The notes beneath the pieces were generated by a model, which saw nothing but the letters and a program-made list of their open reading frames with translations, was not told the DNA's origin and searched no databases. Below are positions 21,877 through 64,000 of a DNA stretch of 64,000 bases, piece by piece; within the stretch, counting starts at the first letter, position 1, and every line of letters begins with the position of its first letter. This stretch comes from Phymorhynchus buccinoides (lineage: Eukaryota; Mollusca; Gastropoda; Neogastropoda; Raphitomidae), in NCBI GenBank assembly GCA_017654935.2, contig CM065687.1, positions 25,576,934 to 25,640,933 of the forward strand, read 5' to 3'. Made by a program: the position numbers and the translations under genes.

Positions 21877-22188
21877 CCAAAGATCTCATTATTCTCCAAG
21901 TTGTCTGCCACCATGACGAACAAAACACTGGCAATTGCGTCCCATTCTCTTTTTCTCACCTCCCGATGAAATTTTCCCCCCAGTAACTATAACATAATGC
22001 TTTTTTTGTTGTTGCACGATTCTCATTTTCACTTCCTTACTGAAAATGAATCAGCAAATGCACAGAAAATTGGGCCGTGGGACTCGAGATTCGATAGTCG
22101 ACCGTAGACGGAGCCCCGAAGATGTATCTGTCCCAAGGGAGGCCAGGGAGTCGGTAACAGGGAGAGGGTGTTCCTCCAGGACGTTAAA

Positions 22189-53175
<30,987 letters not shown>

Positions 53176-53399
53176 CTCTGATGATCACACAAAATGTCGG
53201 CTCCTTAAATTAAAAGGCGTTTGATCTTCTTGTTTCCACTTTACAAGCGCTTCAATGAAGAACTTTCTGAAATTTGCTCGTATAAACGAAGAAGGCAGAG
53301 ATCACAGGTCCGTAATCTGCATTCTCAGTGCATTTTTTCTCATATTAGTATTGCTATGGCCCATCAGGATTTTCATTTCTGAATTCCTTGTTCTGTTAT

Positions 53400-54200
53400 A
53401 ATAGATCTGTTAGTTGGAAAATATTAGTAACATCAATGTTAACAAGGCTATTAAATAACTTATAAGTCTCAATCAGGTCCCCTCTCCATCTTCTACCTTT
53501 TAAGGACTGACATTCCGAATGTAAATTAAGGTATTTCAGTCCTTCAAGGTAATTAATATCTCTGCATTCTCTCAATAATCTGGTTGCTCTTCTTTGATTT
53601 GAATATTTTCAATAGCTACAGACTGTCTTTTAAAATATGGATACCATATATTTACATATTCAAGGTGGGGTCTAACAAGGGCCTTATACTAGTTATAGTT
53701 ATATATAGTTTTAAAAACATGGATCTGTCAAGATAAGAAAATGTTCTTTTGATAAGTCCAATCATTTGGTTAGCTTTATTTATAACAGTGTTAATAATGA
53801 GTATGAAATGACAAAACAGAATCAAAAGTCACACCTAAATCTTTCTCACTAGTAGTAGTAGTAGTACAGGATTCAATCATTTTGACTATCTTCTAAGTTC
53901 TATACTCATACCATACTCTCATACAGTCATAGTCATTTCCTGGATTTTTCTTACCCATATGCAATACTTTACATTTGGAAACATTGAAATACAAATTCCA
54001 AGTCTTGGACCACTCTATAAGATGATCTAGATCTTCCTGGATATGATTAGTAAACTTAGAAAAATAGAATCGTTGTAAATTTTTGTATCATCTGCAAAAA
54101 ATGTGCAAGTACTATTGACACACTCTGGAAAACAGTAAAGGGTACTGTGCCTAAGATACTGCCTTGTGGAATTGTCCTAGAGGATGCAGGTGCCTGGCGT
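53400..54200 (-). pseudogene. CR1/Jockey-type LINE reverse transcriptase relic
   Basis: On the minus strand, 54200 to 54150 reads SRTIPQGSILGTV (the RT motif PQGS-LGP). Near 54099-54082 is the catalytic FADDTK, and 53590-53470 reads RRATRLLRECRDINYLEGL and RRWRGDLIETYK, typical of the RT C-terminal region. Frames shift and stops intervene, so it is dead. It is 5' truncated at an inverted junction with the next LINE. Confidence 0.8.
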
Positions 54201-54707
54201 ACATGGCATTGTGTGGATATGGAATACAGTGCTACGGTGTGGGATCCGTACCAGAGCCAGGACACTGAAAAGCTGGAGAGAGTGCAACGCCAAGCAGCAC
54301 GCTTTATCACCGGGGATTACACTGATTACAGATCCAGAAGTCCGGGATGTATAAGTAGCATTGCACTCAAGACTCTAGACCTGCCTCCCCTGGAGGAAAA
54401 ATACAGGCACCAACGCCTCAGCCTCTTTTATAAGATAGCTGAAGGCCTCTCCCAGCTCTTCCAGCAGATAAATTCCTCACGCTGGCCATCACAAATCGTC
54501 GCAGGATAAAGCCAACCAAATTTGAGGGGCTTAGACAGGCCATAAACCACTCCCGTGGATTTCATGTCCCCAACGCGAGAATGGAGCAACATCGTAGCTC
54601 CTTCTTCATCCAGACTGTCATGGAGTGGAACCAACTAAGTGAGGCCACTGTCACTGCAGTGCAGGCTCTGTCAGCGCATTTTCATCAGCGCTGACCAGAT
54701 CACCATC
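54200..54707 (+). pseudogene. LINE reverse transcriptase C-terminal relic, opposite strand
   Basis: TVWDPYQSQDTEKLERVQRQ, AARFITGDYT, SPGCISSI and LPPLEEKYRHQRLSLFYK match the end of Jockey/CR1 polyproteins. After a frameshift near 54505, FHVPNARMEQHRSSFFIQ and a final W-N-Q-L block follow. It ends at a stop near 54693. A transposon is inserted at 54708. Confidence 0.85.
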
Positions 54708-55857
54708 CAGGGTTCATTCTTGGCGTCGGTCATCGGTCATTGACGCATAAACCTTTGATTTTGACCGATAGTTTTAGCAGGCAGGCGGTCATCTGACCGA
54801 TTGATTCTTCGTCAAAGCAGTCAACAACTTCAAGGATTCTGTCGTCTGCTAAACTTGAGTTCTTCCGCGGCCTCGGATCATAATCAGAACTAAAAAGTTG
54901 TATCTGGCGAAACGAACGCCGAAACGAAGAAATGGCGGCATTGCACATTCGGTAAAGCTTTTCCGATCCAACTTTTTGAAGACCGAATAAAGTTCCAGCG
55001 TGACCTAGTCTTCTAGTGCTAAACAAGATCGTTCTTGATCGTTTCTTGGCCTTTTGACAACAATTCGTGTTTAAAATCAGCCATGCCTCCCAAAAAGAAG
55101 CCACGAGTAGGAAAGGGGCAGAAGAATATGTTTGCTAGTTTCGGACTCGCTCAGACATCGTCTGCAACTTGTAGGATCATTGGAATTAGGTCAAGCCACC
55201 CCAACTTTTCGTGCCACAGTGGTCAGTCTGTTTGCTTTGGTTTTCCTGGTTGTCAGTCTTGTTTCTGACCATCCGGGGTTTTCCTTTCTAAAGCAGACAC
55301 ATGTCCAGTCATTCCAAAACGATCTTTGTTTACATCTGAATGCTTGCTTGCGAGAGCGAAGCGCTTCAAGTTTTAGGTCTGATTTCTTCGTTGACCAAAT
55401 CTGAACCGGTGAATGGTAAATAGAACATTTTTGTAAGTTTGACAGAGGAAAAAGCAGCAGCATCAAGCCGTTCTTTTAGAGATGTGAATGGCATCATCTC
55501 AAAAACATAAGCTACTGCATTAATGTATGCAAGTGTGAGTGTACGCTTGTGTGTCAGTCTGCCTGTCTGAGTGTCTCTCTGTCCATATCTCGATCTTTTT
55601 GTCTCCCCCCCCCCCCCCCCCCCCCTCTCTCTCTCTCTGTGTAGTCAACCTATTCCAGGGGTTATGCACATGTGTTTGCCTCTGTGTTCATTGTGCATGA
55701 TAAACACTGAATGAGAATGAGATTACATTTTTTAAAAAGCAGGATCACAGTTCACACTCATTCATAATCATAGGGTTAAATTGTGAGCAGGAATATTAGT
55801 TTCCTTTGACTTTATTTTTACATTAATTAAACTATGAAATGGCAAGGTACATTTTAC

Positions 55858-55902
<45 letters not shown>

Positions 55903-55977
55903 ATGTGCGCGCGCGTGTGTGTGTGTATGTCACTGTGTGTGTCTGTCTGGGTCAGTGTGTGTGTGTGTGTGGGAGGA

Positions 55978-56037
<60 letters not shown>

Positions 56038-56245
56038 CGAGGAAGAAAAATTAAAAAAAATCTGATGAAAACCTTCAAAAAGTTCAACCATGGGGAAAGG
56101 CCACATCTGTTTGCTAACCTTCATGAACATTACATGGTATGTACCGCGGTAAATCTGTGACATATTGTTTTGGGAAAATGACCTATTGATTTTTCTGCCA
56201 ACGGGTCAAATGACCTATGATGTCCTGTGGCAAGAATGAACCCTG
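54708..56245. mobile_element. 1.5-kb DNA transposon inserted in the LINE relic
   Basis: Inverted termini CAGGGTTCATTCTTG and CAAGAATGAACCCTG are flanked by a perfect 6-bp duplication ACCATC (54702-54707 and 56246-56251). A plus-strand ATG at 55083 opens MPPKKKPRVGKGQKNMFASF, a short basic frame that could be a first exon. The rest contains C and G runs of 21 and 58 nt and a GT repeat. No transposase core is recognised. Confidence 0.75.
55859..56037. repeat. (GT)n followed by 58 consecutive G
   Basis: A GT-rich stretch (55859-55970) ends in an uninterrupted G run (55980-56037). Proline- or glycine-run open frames here are by-products. Confidence 0.95.
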
Positions 56246-57029
56246 ACCATCTGAGCCTGCAACTACTGACCACTTGCACTAGCCTACTAGTTTTGGGTTT
56301 TTGGGTGTGTTTTTTGCTTGCTTGGACTGGAAGTGGGGCCTGGGCCCTTCCGGCTGAACTGGGGGGTTTGATGGTCTTAACCCAGGGTAAGCAGTAGGTC
56401 TTTCTCCTTCTATGTTTTCTAGTAGGTTCATGCGCCCTCCAAGTTCAGTCGCGATTTATCGTCAGAAGTGGCGTCTGCGACGCATACAAACAGAAACAGA
56501 AACATACCACTGACTGACTGAGTGTAGACCTGCACATGTGATGATTTGGCATCATCTAACAAGGAGCTGTGGCATTTGTGGCATTACATCGCCGAACTTG
56601 GGGAGAACATCACTTTTAAAAAACACCCCCAAAACAAAACATAATTATTCTAACTCTAAGTTGAGTGACATGGTGTGGCATTCTCAAAATGGATTTGTTC
56701 TCAACATCATGTCCCGTTCAGCGGGACACCGACATGATGCCACGTCCAGCAGCAACCTAATCCAACCCTAAGTTTAGAGGAGTTCAAAGGGACAGTTATA
56801 AATTGATTGAATTCTTGTTCTAGTAATGCCACACACTAGGCTAGAGAAAGGAATCGCAATTACGATTAGGCTTACTTGACAAGATCACGTCGTAGTTTCT
56901 CTTCCACAAAATGGCGTATTGTCTTTTGACCACAACCAAACAAAACTCCCGGAAACGAAACCAAATAATTTCCCCTGACTGGGAAGGGAAAGGGGGTAGG
57001 TAGGATAGAGTTTAAAGATTATACTGACG
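56246..57029. other. Unassigned sequence
   Basis: The first part is probably the continuation of the LINE 3' region interrupted at 54708. The rest has no recognisable feature. An ATGGCG in good context at about 56921 opens only a short frame. Confidence 0.4.
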
Positions 57030-57265
57030 CTCCACGATTAAGTCCCTTGCTTTTTTTCTGGGTAGCTGTGACCCATATATACAAATGCCACCAACTTGAA
57101 ATTGAGGCTGCTCTTTAGAATGATGTTTCGTTTTCAATTTGGGTCTTTGATTTGGGGGCATTTGTATGGGAGTAAAACCTGGTCAAAACAAGATTTCTTA
57201 CCAGTTATAAGAGGGAAAACACGTGAAACCCGTGATTTTGACACGTTATCTGGTGGATCTTTAAG
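57030..57265 (+). repeat. Dispersed repeat A, copy 3
   Basis: Same blocks as copy 2 along its full length, about 235 bp. No coding potential, no tRNA head and no evident terminal inverted repeats. Confidence 0.85.
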
Positions 57266-57689
57266 ATATTTCAGCAAGTTGAAATTTCCAAGGGGAACGT
57301 CTATTGTGTTCAGCTAAAATAATAGGGCTACTTTCTTGAGGCTGCAAAACCTTGCACGACAATGATTATTCTAGTCTTTACTGATGGTGCAAATATGCAG
57401 TATGATTTACCCACTGATTTGTCTTTGCCAAGGCCAGAGCCACGTGTCAGTGATATCCCGTTTTCCGCATTAGGCCTATAGTTACCCACCCAGCAGTGTG
57501 CAAGGTTTTTGTGTGTGTTTTTTTAAAGTGGTTTTTCTTCAAGCTTTCCTGTCGATATTATATAGCGTCAAGCGTCATAATCATTAAATTGTTGATGGAT
57601 GACGCTGCAGCAAGAAGAAGTGCAGTACTTTGTTTATTTATTTCATAAACGACATACCCGATATAGTTAACTGTTTTATAGAAAGAAAA

Positions 57690-58150
57690 AAAAATTGGTA
57701 GACGATACAAAAGCTTATTGCGGAATGCTCAGTGACGAAAGAATGGCAAATTAAATTTAATGGACAGAAGTGTAAGGTGTTGCATATTGGTAAAAATAAT
57801 AACGCTAACTTTAGTTATACAATTGATGGTTGTGAAGGGTTAGAATGAAGCTTCTGAAGTGGTGGAAAAAGACATGGGAGTTATGGTGGATAATAAGTTA
57901 AATTTTGATCACCACATCACTGAAACTATTAAAAAAGGCAAACAAAACCTCTCATGATTTCTCATTTCATTCAGCACAATAAACTAAAGATATTATGGTG
58001 CCCTTAAATTGTTCAAATCATTGGTGAGACCAATAGTAGAATATGGTAGGCTAATGTGATTGGGTCTCCATTGTTAAAAAATTAAAGAAACATATTAATG
58101 CTATCGAGAATGCCGGTTCAAAGGCGATTCACTAAACAAATTATTGGCAT
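57690..58150 (+). pseudogene. LINE reverse transcriptase relic
   Basis: LVDDTK near 57698 (a degenerate FADDTK) is followed by WQIKFNGQKCKVLHIG, EKDMGVMVDNKLNFDHHI and a LVRPIVEYG block, the usual order in the RT C-terminal half. Several frameshifts and stops make it non-functional. Confidence 0.8.
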
Positions 58151-58164
58151 GAGGCTACGAGGAA

Positions 58165-58862
58165 AGACTAAAAACTATTTTTTTAAAATCAAAAGAATGC
58201 TGTTCGCCTTGTAGTACTACTGAGGTGCTCCAAATTATCTCATTCTACCCCTATGATTGAATCTCTTCACTGGCTTCCTGTTGGAAAGCGTATCGACTAC
58301 AAGCTCTCTCTGCTCTGTGACAAGTCCCTGAATGGTCTTGCTCCTTCTTATCTCACTGATCTCCTGAAATCTTTACACACCTCTTAGACAGTTACGCTCC
58401 TCCTCTGATACTTCTCTCCTCCAGATCCCTCGTTACCGCACCAGGACTCTCGGTGAACGTTCCTTCTCTTTTCAGGCATCCTCTACTTGGAACAAACTCC
58501 CTCTTCCTCTCCGTTCTGCCAACTCCCTTTCTTCATTTAATTAAGTCTTCCCTCAAAACCACTCTCTTCAAATCGTAGCCAGCTCTTTTCTTTTGGAAAG
58601 TCATTTGTGTCCCTTCTGTGCGCGTGTGTTTGTGTGCAGTGTGTGGTTTGTGCGGGGGGGTGGGGTGGGGGGTGAGGGGTGTTGTGTGGTGTGGTGTGGT
58701 GTGTGTGTGTGTGTGTGTGCGTGTGTGTTTTTGTGTGTGAAGCAATGTTTGACATTCTCATATGTATTAATTTATTTGTTTATTATTGTAAGCGCTTAAT
58801 TAGGGCGTGTCTAATTTAAGAATAAGCGCATATAAATGCTCGTTATTATTAGTATTATTATT
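58165..58862 (+). pseudogene. L2-type LINE C-terminal relic and 3' tail
   Basis: HSTPMIESLHWLPVGKRIDY, KLSLLCDKSLNGLAPSYL and TDLLKS, then TRTLGERSFSFQASSTWN and KLP in shifted frames, match the L2 polyprotein end. The GT/GC-rich stretch is followed by GTAAGCGCTTAATTAG, ATAAGCGCATATAAATG and a TTA tail at 58785-58862. The frame is broken. Confidence 0.85.
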
Positions 58863-59061
58863 AATTCACTACCTAATGATACTGCAACCGCAGGAACGCT
58901 CAATAGTTTTACTACAAATTAGATAGGCCTACATTTTGGGAAGATTATTGCTTCCATACTAACATCAAGTATTCAGTAATAATTAGTATGTAGATCAGTT
59001 TGCTTGTTTCATTGTATGCTGTACTATAAGCAAAAAAGAAAACAAAAATTGCGTTTCCTTA

Positions 59062-60043
59062 TACAGTGAAACCCGTTTAATTTCAAGTGCCTTGGGACCA
59101 CCAAATGACTTGAAATTATCCAAACTTGAAATTATCCGAGTGCTCGGTTAATTTCAAGTTTGTGCCTAATCTAACACAAAACTGAAATTAACCGAGCAAA
59201 GTTGAAATTAACCGAGCAAGACAGGGGAGAAAGGATTTTTTTTTTTATAGTATGTGGATATTATCACATTGATTTATGTGTTTAGAAAGTGTACACTTGT
59301 ATCTTTTATATACTTTACCAGAAATACAAACTGTTCTACTTTCGGCTAAATGGTGTTTCACCGTCATCGTCACTGATCTCTTAACTCAGGGGTTGAGGCA
59401 CCACAGATGACTTCCTGACAAATCTTCTGCCACCAGTCCCGATCATGTGCTGCTCTTTGTGACTTTGCGGAAAAAACAAACAAAAAACCCAGCCCTGTCC
59501 TCTCCCGGATAATAGCCTGCCACCTCTTCCTCTGTCTGTCTCTTTGCCTTCCTTTAGCTATTGTGCCTTGCAGGATGCTTTTTTGTGCAAGGCCATTTGA
59601 TCTCGTCACATGTCCGTACCACTTCAGTTTCCTTTCTTGACGATGGTGAGCAGGTAGTCATGAGGTCCAATGATTCTGTCCCTGACTTCTTCATTTATGA
59701 TACAGTATGGTCTTTGTATGATATGTTCAGGATCTCGCAGTAAAAATTGAAGTAAAAGTGTGTTGACTTGAAATTAGGCGAGCAAATTTTGATAGCCAAT
59801 CTCCTCCTCTTGAAAAATTTGTTGACTTGAAATTAAGCAAGCACTTGAAATTAACCGGATTTCGCTTCAGTTGGGACAGAGATTTTACTTGAAATTAACC
59901 GATAATTGAAATTAACCGATTTGAAGTTATCCGGGGTTTTAGTGTAACAGATAGAAAGAAGGCCTCTGGCCAGGACCTTAGAATGACTTGAAATTATCCC
60001 GAAATTGAAATAACCGAGTTGAAATTAAGCGGGTTTCACTGTA
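59062..60043. mobile_element. Mariner/pogo-like element P (982 bp)
   Basis: Left TACAGTGAAACCCGTTTAAT and right TTAAGCGGGTTTCACTGTA are inverted repeats with TA edges. Many CTTGAAATTA(A/T)CC motifs lie near both ends. No transposase is seen; a retrotransposon fragment is nested at 59370-59640. Confidence 0.82.
59370..59640 (-). pseudogene. LINE tail fragment nested in element P
   Basis: The minus-strand frame reads MTRSNGLAQKSILQGTIAKG, RQRDRQRKRWQAIIRERTGL and KSQRAAHDRDWWQKI, matching the common C-terminal tail of LINE endonuclease/reverse transcriptase proteins in animals (GHVTRSNGLAKTILQG and DNI-EWTG-SQRAA-DR). An 8-residue insertion (GFLFVFSA) breaks the conserved spacing. Confidence 0.8.
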
Positions 60044-60224
60044 ATCTAAAAGGAAATAGCAGGCTAAAGGCTAATTAAAAAGCCTATTATGCCATATATG
60101 ATATGATATGATATGATATTGTTTCCTGGATAGACCAGCCCAATGTCAAATTCAAACACAGGATTTGATCGTGCTCCCATAGCCTATTCTAGTGTGTCTC
60201 AGACTTTTCAACGGCTTGAGGGAC

Positions 60225-60570
<346 letters not shown>

Positions 60571-60660
60571 ATTCATGTTATTAATTGAAAGAACGTTTGA
60601 TGAATAGAAGCAAATTGGTATGAAACTGAAACTGCATCTATATGACAAATCAGCGCATTT

Positions 60661-60960
60661 ATGTGTGCGCGCGTGCGTGTGCGCGCGTGCGTGTGCGCGC
60701 GTGCGTGTGTGCGCCATGTGGTGTGTGTGTGTGTGCGCGCGCGCGCGTGTGACAGGTGTGGTGTATGTTCGTTGCGTGTCACATGTGTGGTGTGCGTGTC
60801 ACATGTGCGGTGTGCGTGTGTGCGAACCCATACAGGCCGCTGCGGGGGTGTGCGTTGTAGTATGTGTGCATGCGCTTGCAAATTAAAGTAGGCCTACATG
60901 CATTTGAATAGGCCTAAATGCATGAGTGTGAGAGCAAATAGGCCTAGGCCTAGGCCTACA
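60661..60960. repeat. (GT/GC)n tract and clustered TAGGCCTA
   Basis: GTGCGCGC/GTGT repeats to about 60830 are followed by five TAGGCCTA palindromes between 60889 and 60958, three overlapping head to tail. Confidence 0.9.
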
Positions 60961-61159
60961 CACATTCGTATTCACACCATAAAAAGTACACACAAGAACA
61001 ATGTTTATAAGAAATAATATTTCATTCCCAAAGAAAAAAAAAGAAAAAATGTTTCACTTTTTTCTGACTACATACAAGTAGAAAAAGAAGAAGAAAGAAA
61101 CTGAAAAAGCATTAACAAAAATCTTCATATATACAATGTCAATCAGCATACACTGTGTT

Positions 61160-62360
61160 TATCAAGTTGACTGGTTGTTCATCATAATATCCTATAGGTC
61201 TGTAGTTAGGATACAAATGTTCATCATAAAAACATATAGGTTTGTAATTAGGACACAATTGTTCATCATAATATCCTATAGGCCTGTAGTTAGGATACAA
61301 TTGTTCATCATAAAATCCTATAGGCCTGTAGTTAGGATACAATTGTTCATCATAATATCCTATAGGCCTGTAGTTAGGATACAATTGTTCATCATAATAT
61401 CCTATAGGCCTGTAGGTCGGATACAATTGTTCATCATAATATCCTATAGGCCTGTAATTAGGATACAATTGTTCATCATAATATCCAATAGGCCTGTAAT
61501 TAGGACACAATTGTTCATAATATCCTATAGGCCTGTAGATAGGATACAGTTGTTCATCATAATATCATATGGACCTGTAATTAGGATACAATTGTTCATC
61601 ATAATATCCTATAGGCCTGTATTTAGGACACAATTGTTCATCATAATATCCTATAGGCCTGTAGATAGGATACAGTTGTTCATCATAATATCATATGGAC
61701 CTGTAATTAGGATACAATTGTTCATCATAATATCCTATAGGTCTGTAATTAGGACACAATTGTTCATCATAATATCCTATAGGCCTGTAATTAGGACACA
61801 ATTGTTCATAATATCCTATAGGCCTGTAGTTAGGATACAATTGTTCATCATAATATCCTATAGGCCTGTACAGTTGTTCATAGGATACAATTGTTCATCA
61901 TAATATCCTATAGGCCTGTAATTAGGACACAATTGTTCATAATATCCTATAGGCCTGTAGTTAGGACCAATTGTTCATCATAATAATTATCCTATAGGCC
62001 TGTAATTAGGACACAATTGTTCATAATATCCTATAGGCCTGTAGTTAGGATACAGTTGTTCATCATAATATCCTATAGGCCCGTAATTAGGATACAATTG
62101 TTCATAATATCCTATAGGCCTGTAATTAGGACACAATTGTTCATAATATCCTATAGGCCTGTAGTTAGGACACAATTGTTCATCATAATAATTATCCTAT
62201 AGGCCTGTAATTAGGACACAATTGTTCATAATATCCTATAGGCCTGTAGTTAGGATACAATTGTTCATCACAATATCCTATAGGCCTGTAATTAGGACAC
62301 AATTGTTCATCATAATATCCTATAGGCCTGTAATTAGGATACAATTGTTCATCATATCAG
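61160..62360. repeat. 42-bp minisatellite, about 29 copies
   Basis: The unit is TTGTTCATCATAATATCC plus TATAGGCCTGTAGTTAGG plus ATACAA. A 3-nt shorter form lacks ATC, so most length changes keep the frame and long open frames exist on both strands (255 codons on plus, reading IISYRPV-RIQLF). No start context, splice site or family match supports coding. Confidence 0.97.
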
Positions 62361-62811
62361 GCTGTTCGGGACAATTTTTGATAGATTTTAAAATGACTCT
62401 CCCCTCAACCTGATCATTCCTACTTTGTCCTGTCTCGTATCCCCTTTTATTAATTGGAAAAAAAGAATGAATGAAATGAAAAGCGAAAGCAAAAAATATC
62501 TGATCAAAATCTTAAAACAACTTCTTTAAACTAGAATCCCAGTACATACACCATACCTTATGTTTGTTTTTGACAACTTGCTTTAAGACCCCCCACTAAA
62601 TTTCATTTAGTTTCATTCACATTGTTGGTTTACAAACACATCGCCTCATCGCCTTTGATTCATTCATCGAACCTATTGTTGGTTTACAAACACATCGCCT
62701 TTCAAAAAGACTTTTTAAGACGAAAACTTAGGTGGTTTTGTTTACCTCGTTAATTTTCTCATCTTCATCTCATTATGTTAGTGGGTAGCGGGTTTTTTTG
62801 TTTTTTTAAAA
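62361..62811. other. Unassigned sequence
   Basis: I see only a short tandem pair, TTGTTGGTTTACAAACACAT plus CGCCT, at about 62624 and 62679. No gene. Confidence 0.5.
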
Positions 62812-63112
62812 AAGTCTGTTAGAGTCCCGTCAACAGCTATGGTTATCTCAGGACGGTCACCGCATAAAGTTCTACCACGTATAGCAAAACACAAATCCAT
62901 GAATCTTAACAACGTACAAAACCTGAAAACAAAAAATGTAGTACAATTTATAACATGACACTTCCATCATTATACCCTATAACACATAAGTCCACACAGT
63001 GCTGGAAACGTGGAGCCACGCTACTCTCATTTATCGGATCCAGGTTATAAAAAACAATAAAAAAGGATAACAAATACATACTAGTAAGCTAAAATGTTAT
63101 CGGATCCAGGTG
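62812..63112. repeat. Dispersed repeat L, copy 2
   Basis: Collinear with 43525-43780. The end block TTATCGGATCCAGG is repeated about 67 bp later with flanking AAAAAGGATAACAAATACAT. Confidence 0.8.
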
Positions 63113-63817
63113 TTTTTTTTAAACAGTAAAAAAGGATAACAAATACATACTAGTATTACTAGTAATTATAATACTAGTAGTAAGCTAAAATACATAAAAA
63201 AAAGTTTTATGTTTAGTTCAAAAACTAAATTTAAGTGAACACATATAATTATTAATATAATAAAATAATATCCAATAGTAATAATACAATAATAATACAA
63301 CAATAATAATATAATATAAAGCACAGTGGCTAGAGGTACGTCATTCTGGCAACACTCAGACCATGTTCAGGGGTAGTAACTCTTCCTAGTTGAATTTTTC
63401 GTCAACAGAATGCATTTTCTTATTTTGCATAATTCCTTTAACGCATCTTGGTAAGGAATAGGGTTAGGAACATGTCAGAGTTAATGTTAGCAGTTTTGAA
63501 GACATTTGGGCATAATTTATGCGTCCCGTGATTGAGCGCCGTATCCGTAGCCTGGAGAATGTGAGATACGGCCCGTACCCCGAGCCTCTGCCAATAATTA
63601 TAATAATATGCGTATTTTCCCCCCAGCATTAATGACATGCTTCAGGACTGTAACAAAAGATCGACAACAAGCACACACATTAGTCTATTTTATGTACAGA
63701 GACGTAGAGATAGGAGAAGGAAAGAAGTTGAAAACCCAAACAAAATGAATGAAAAATGATAATTATACAAGGCTTCATAGACTATGTATTACACCCCCCA
63801 AAATAACGAAATACCCT
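63113..63817. other. Unassigned AT-rich sequence
   Basis: AT-rich with (AAT)-like repeats to about 63320, then unique-looking sequence. No gene is recognised; a short minus-strand open frame (63438-63638) has no domain. Confidence 0.5.
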
Positions 63818-63955
63818 TAGACTGCTGATCTCGGATTCTGCGACCTGAACAAGCCGGGGTGTAGCTGCGAATTGGGATTCGGAATGAGCGGCGTGGGAGC
63901 AACGCCACTGTACGACCAAAAGATGGGACAGCAAAACATTTAAAAAAAAGAAAAA
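63818..63955. repeat. Dispersed repeat M, copy 2
   Basis: Same ordered blocks as copy 1. The central GGCGTGGGAGCAACGCCACT is identical. Confidence 0.8.
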
Positions 63956-64000
63956 GACATTAAGTAATGTACTTTAATGTGCAACAAAACAATTTTGGAG

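Larger units (their letters stand above)
20292..22188 (-). other. PRPF3: Presumed PRPF3 3' UTR / downstream region
   Basis: No further splice site is needed after the stop codon. Reading on along the minus strand, two AATAAA hexamers occur close together (complements of 20306-20311 and 20292-20297) and could be poly(A) signals. If used, the 3' UTR would be about 1.9 kb and would contain a TTAA MITE and the compound GT repeat. This is inference; no transcript evidence is available. Confidence 0.35.

Noticed and set aside
54730..55104. 124-codon open frame on minus
   Set aside because: It lies within the 1.5-kb transposon and has no recognisable domain; the opposite strand holds the better start.
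61136..61903. 255-codon open frame on plus
   Set aside because: It follows the 42-bp array period; there is no gene structure or family match. Kept only as a finding about indel lengths.

Overview
The window looks like nuclear DNA of a lophotrochozoan animal, most likely a marine gastropod mollusc. That is an inference from intron-rich genes with animal protein matches, many short DNA transposons and tRNA-derived SINEs, L2/CR1-type LINE relics, abundant CA/GA microsatellites and TTAGGG-like tracts. There is no sign of bacterial or organellar gene organisation. No database was searched; protein assignments come from recognising the translated exons.

Two protein genes can be assembled completely. 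(1) A universal stress protein (USP, ATP-binding type, 155 aa) lies on the + strand as four coding exons between 11336 and 16728, with a candidate non-coding first exon ending at 9331. (2) PRPF3, the U4/U6 snRNP protein Prp3 of the spliceosome (742 aa), lies on the - strand as 19 coding exons from 53175 down to 22189. Every exon junction keeps the reading frame, the summed length is 2229 nt, and the protein is collinear with vertebrate PRPF3 from the PWI-like N-terminus to the C-terminal domain. The two genes converge on about 17-22 kb. I found no other convincing host gene. Outside these genes the sequence is repeats and transposon debris.

Layout: 1-3476 dispersed repeat and a 44-bp satellite split by a foldback element; 3.5-11.3 kb MITEs, microsatellites and the possible USP promoter; 11.3-16.7 kb USP; 16.8-22 kb MITEs, TTAGGG-like tracts and the presumed PRPF3 3' UTR; 22.2-53.2 kb PRPF3, whose introns hold a 54-bp array (intron 16), a 28-bp array (intron 11), a 48-bp array (intron 9) and at least fifteen DNA-transposon copies; 53.4-58.9 kb LINE C-terminal relics and a 1.5-kb transposon; 59-64 kb a mariner-like element, GA/CA tracts, a 42-bp array and further dispersed repeats.

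The most interesting signals concern PRPF3 introns. The 54-bp minisatellite in intron 16 is built from the intron's own 3' splice site, giving about 23 tandem acceptor copies that abut exon 17; the nearest eleven would add in-frame, stop-free 18-residue units to the protein. The next intron has a GC donor. A family of small transposons with CAGACCTG termini makes 6-bp target duplications, and several copies keep an ATG-bearing first exon with basic or zinc-finger-like coding remnants. One of them sits 10 nt inside intron 4.
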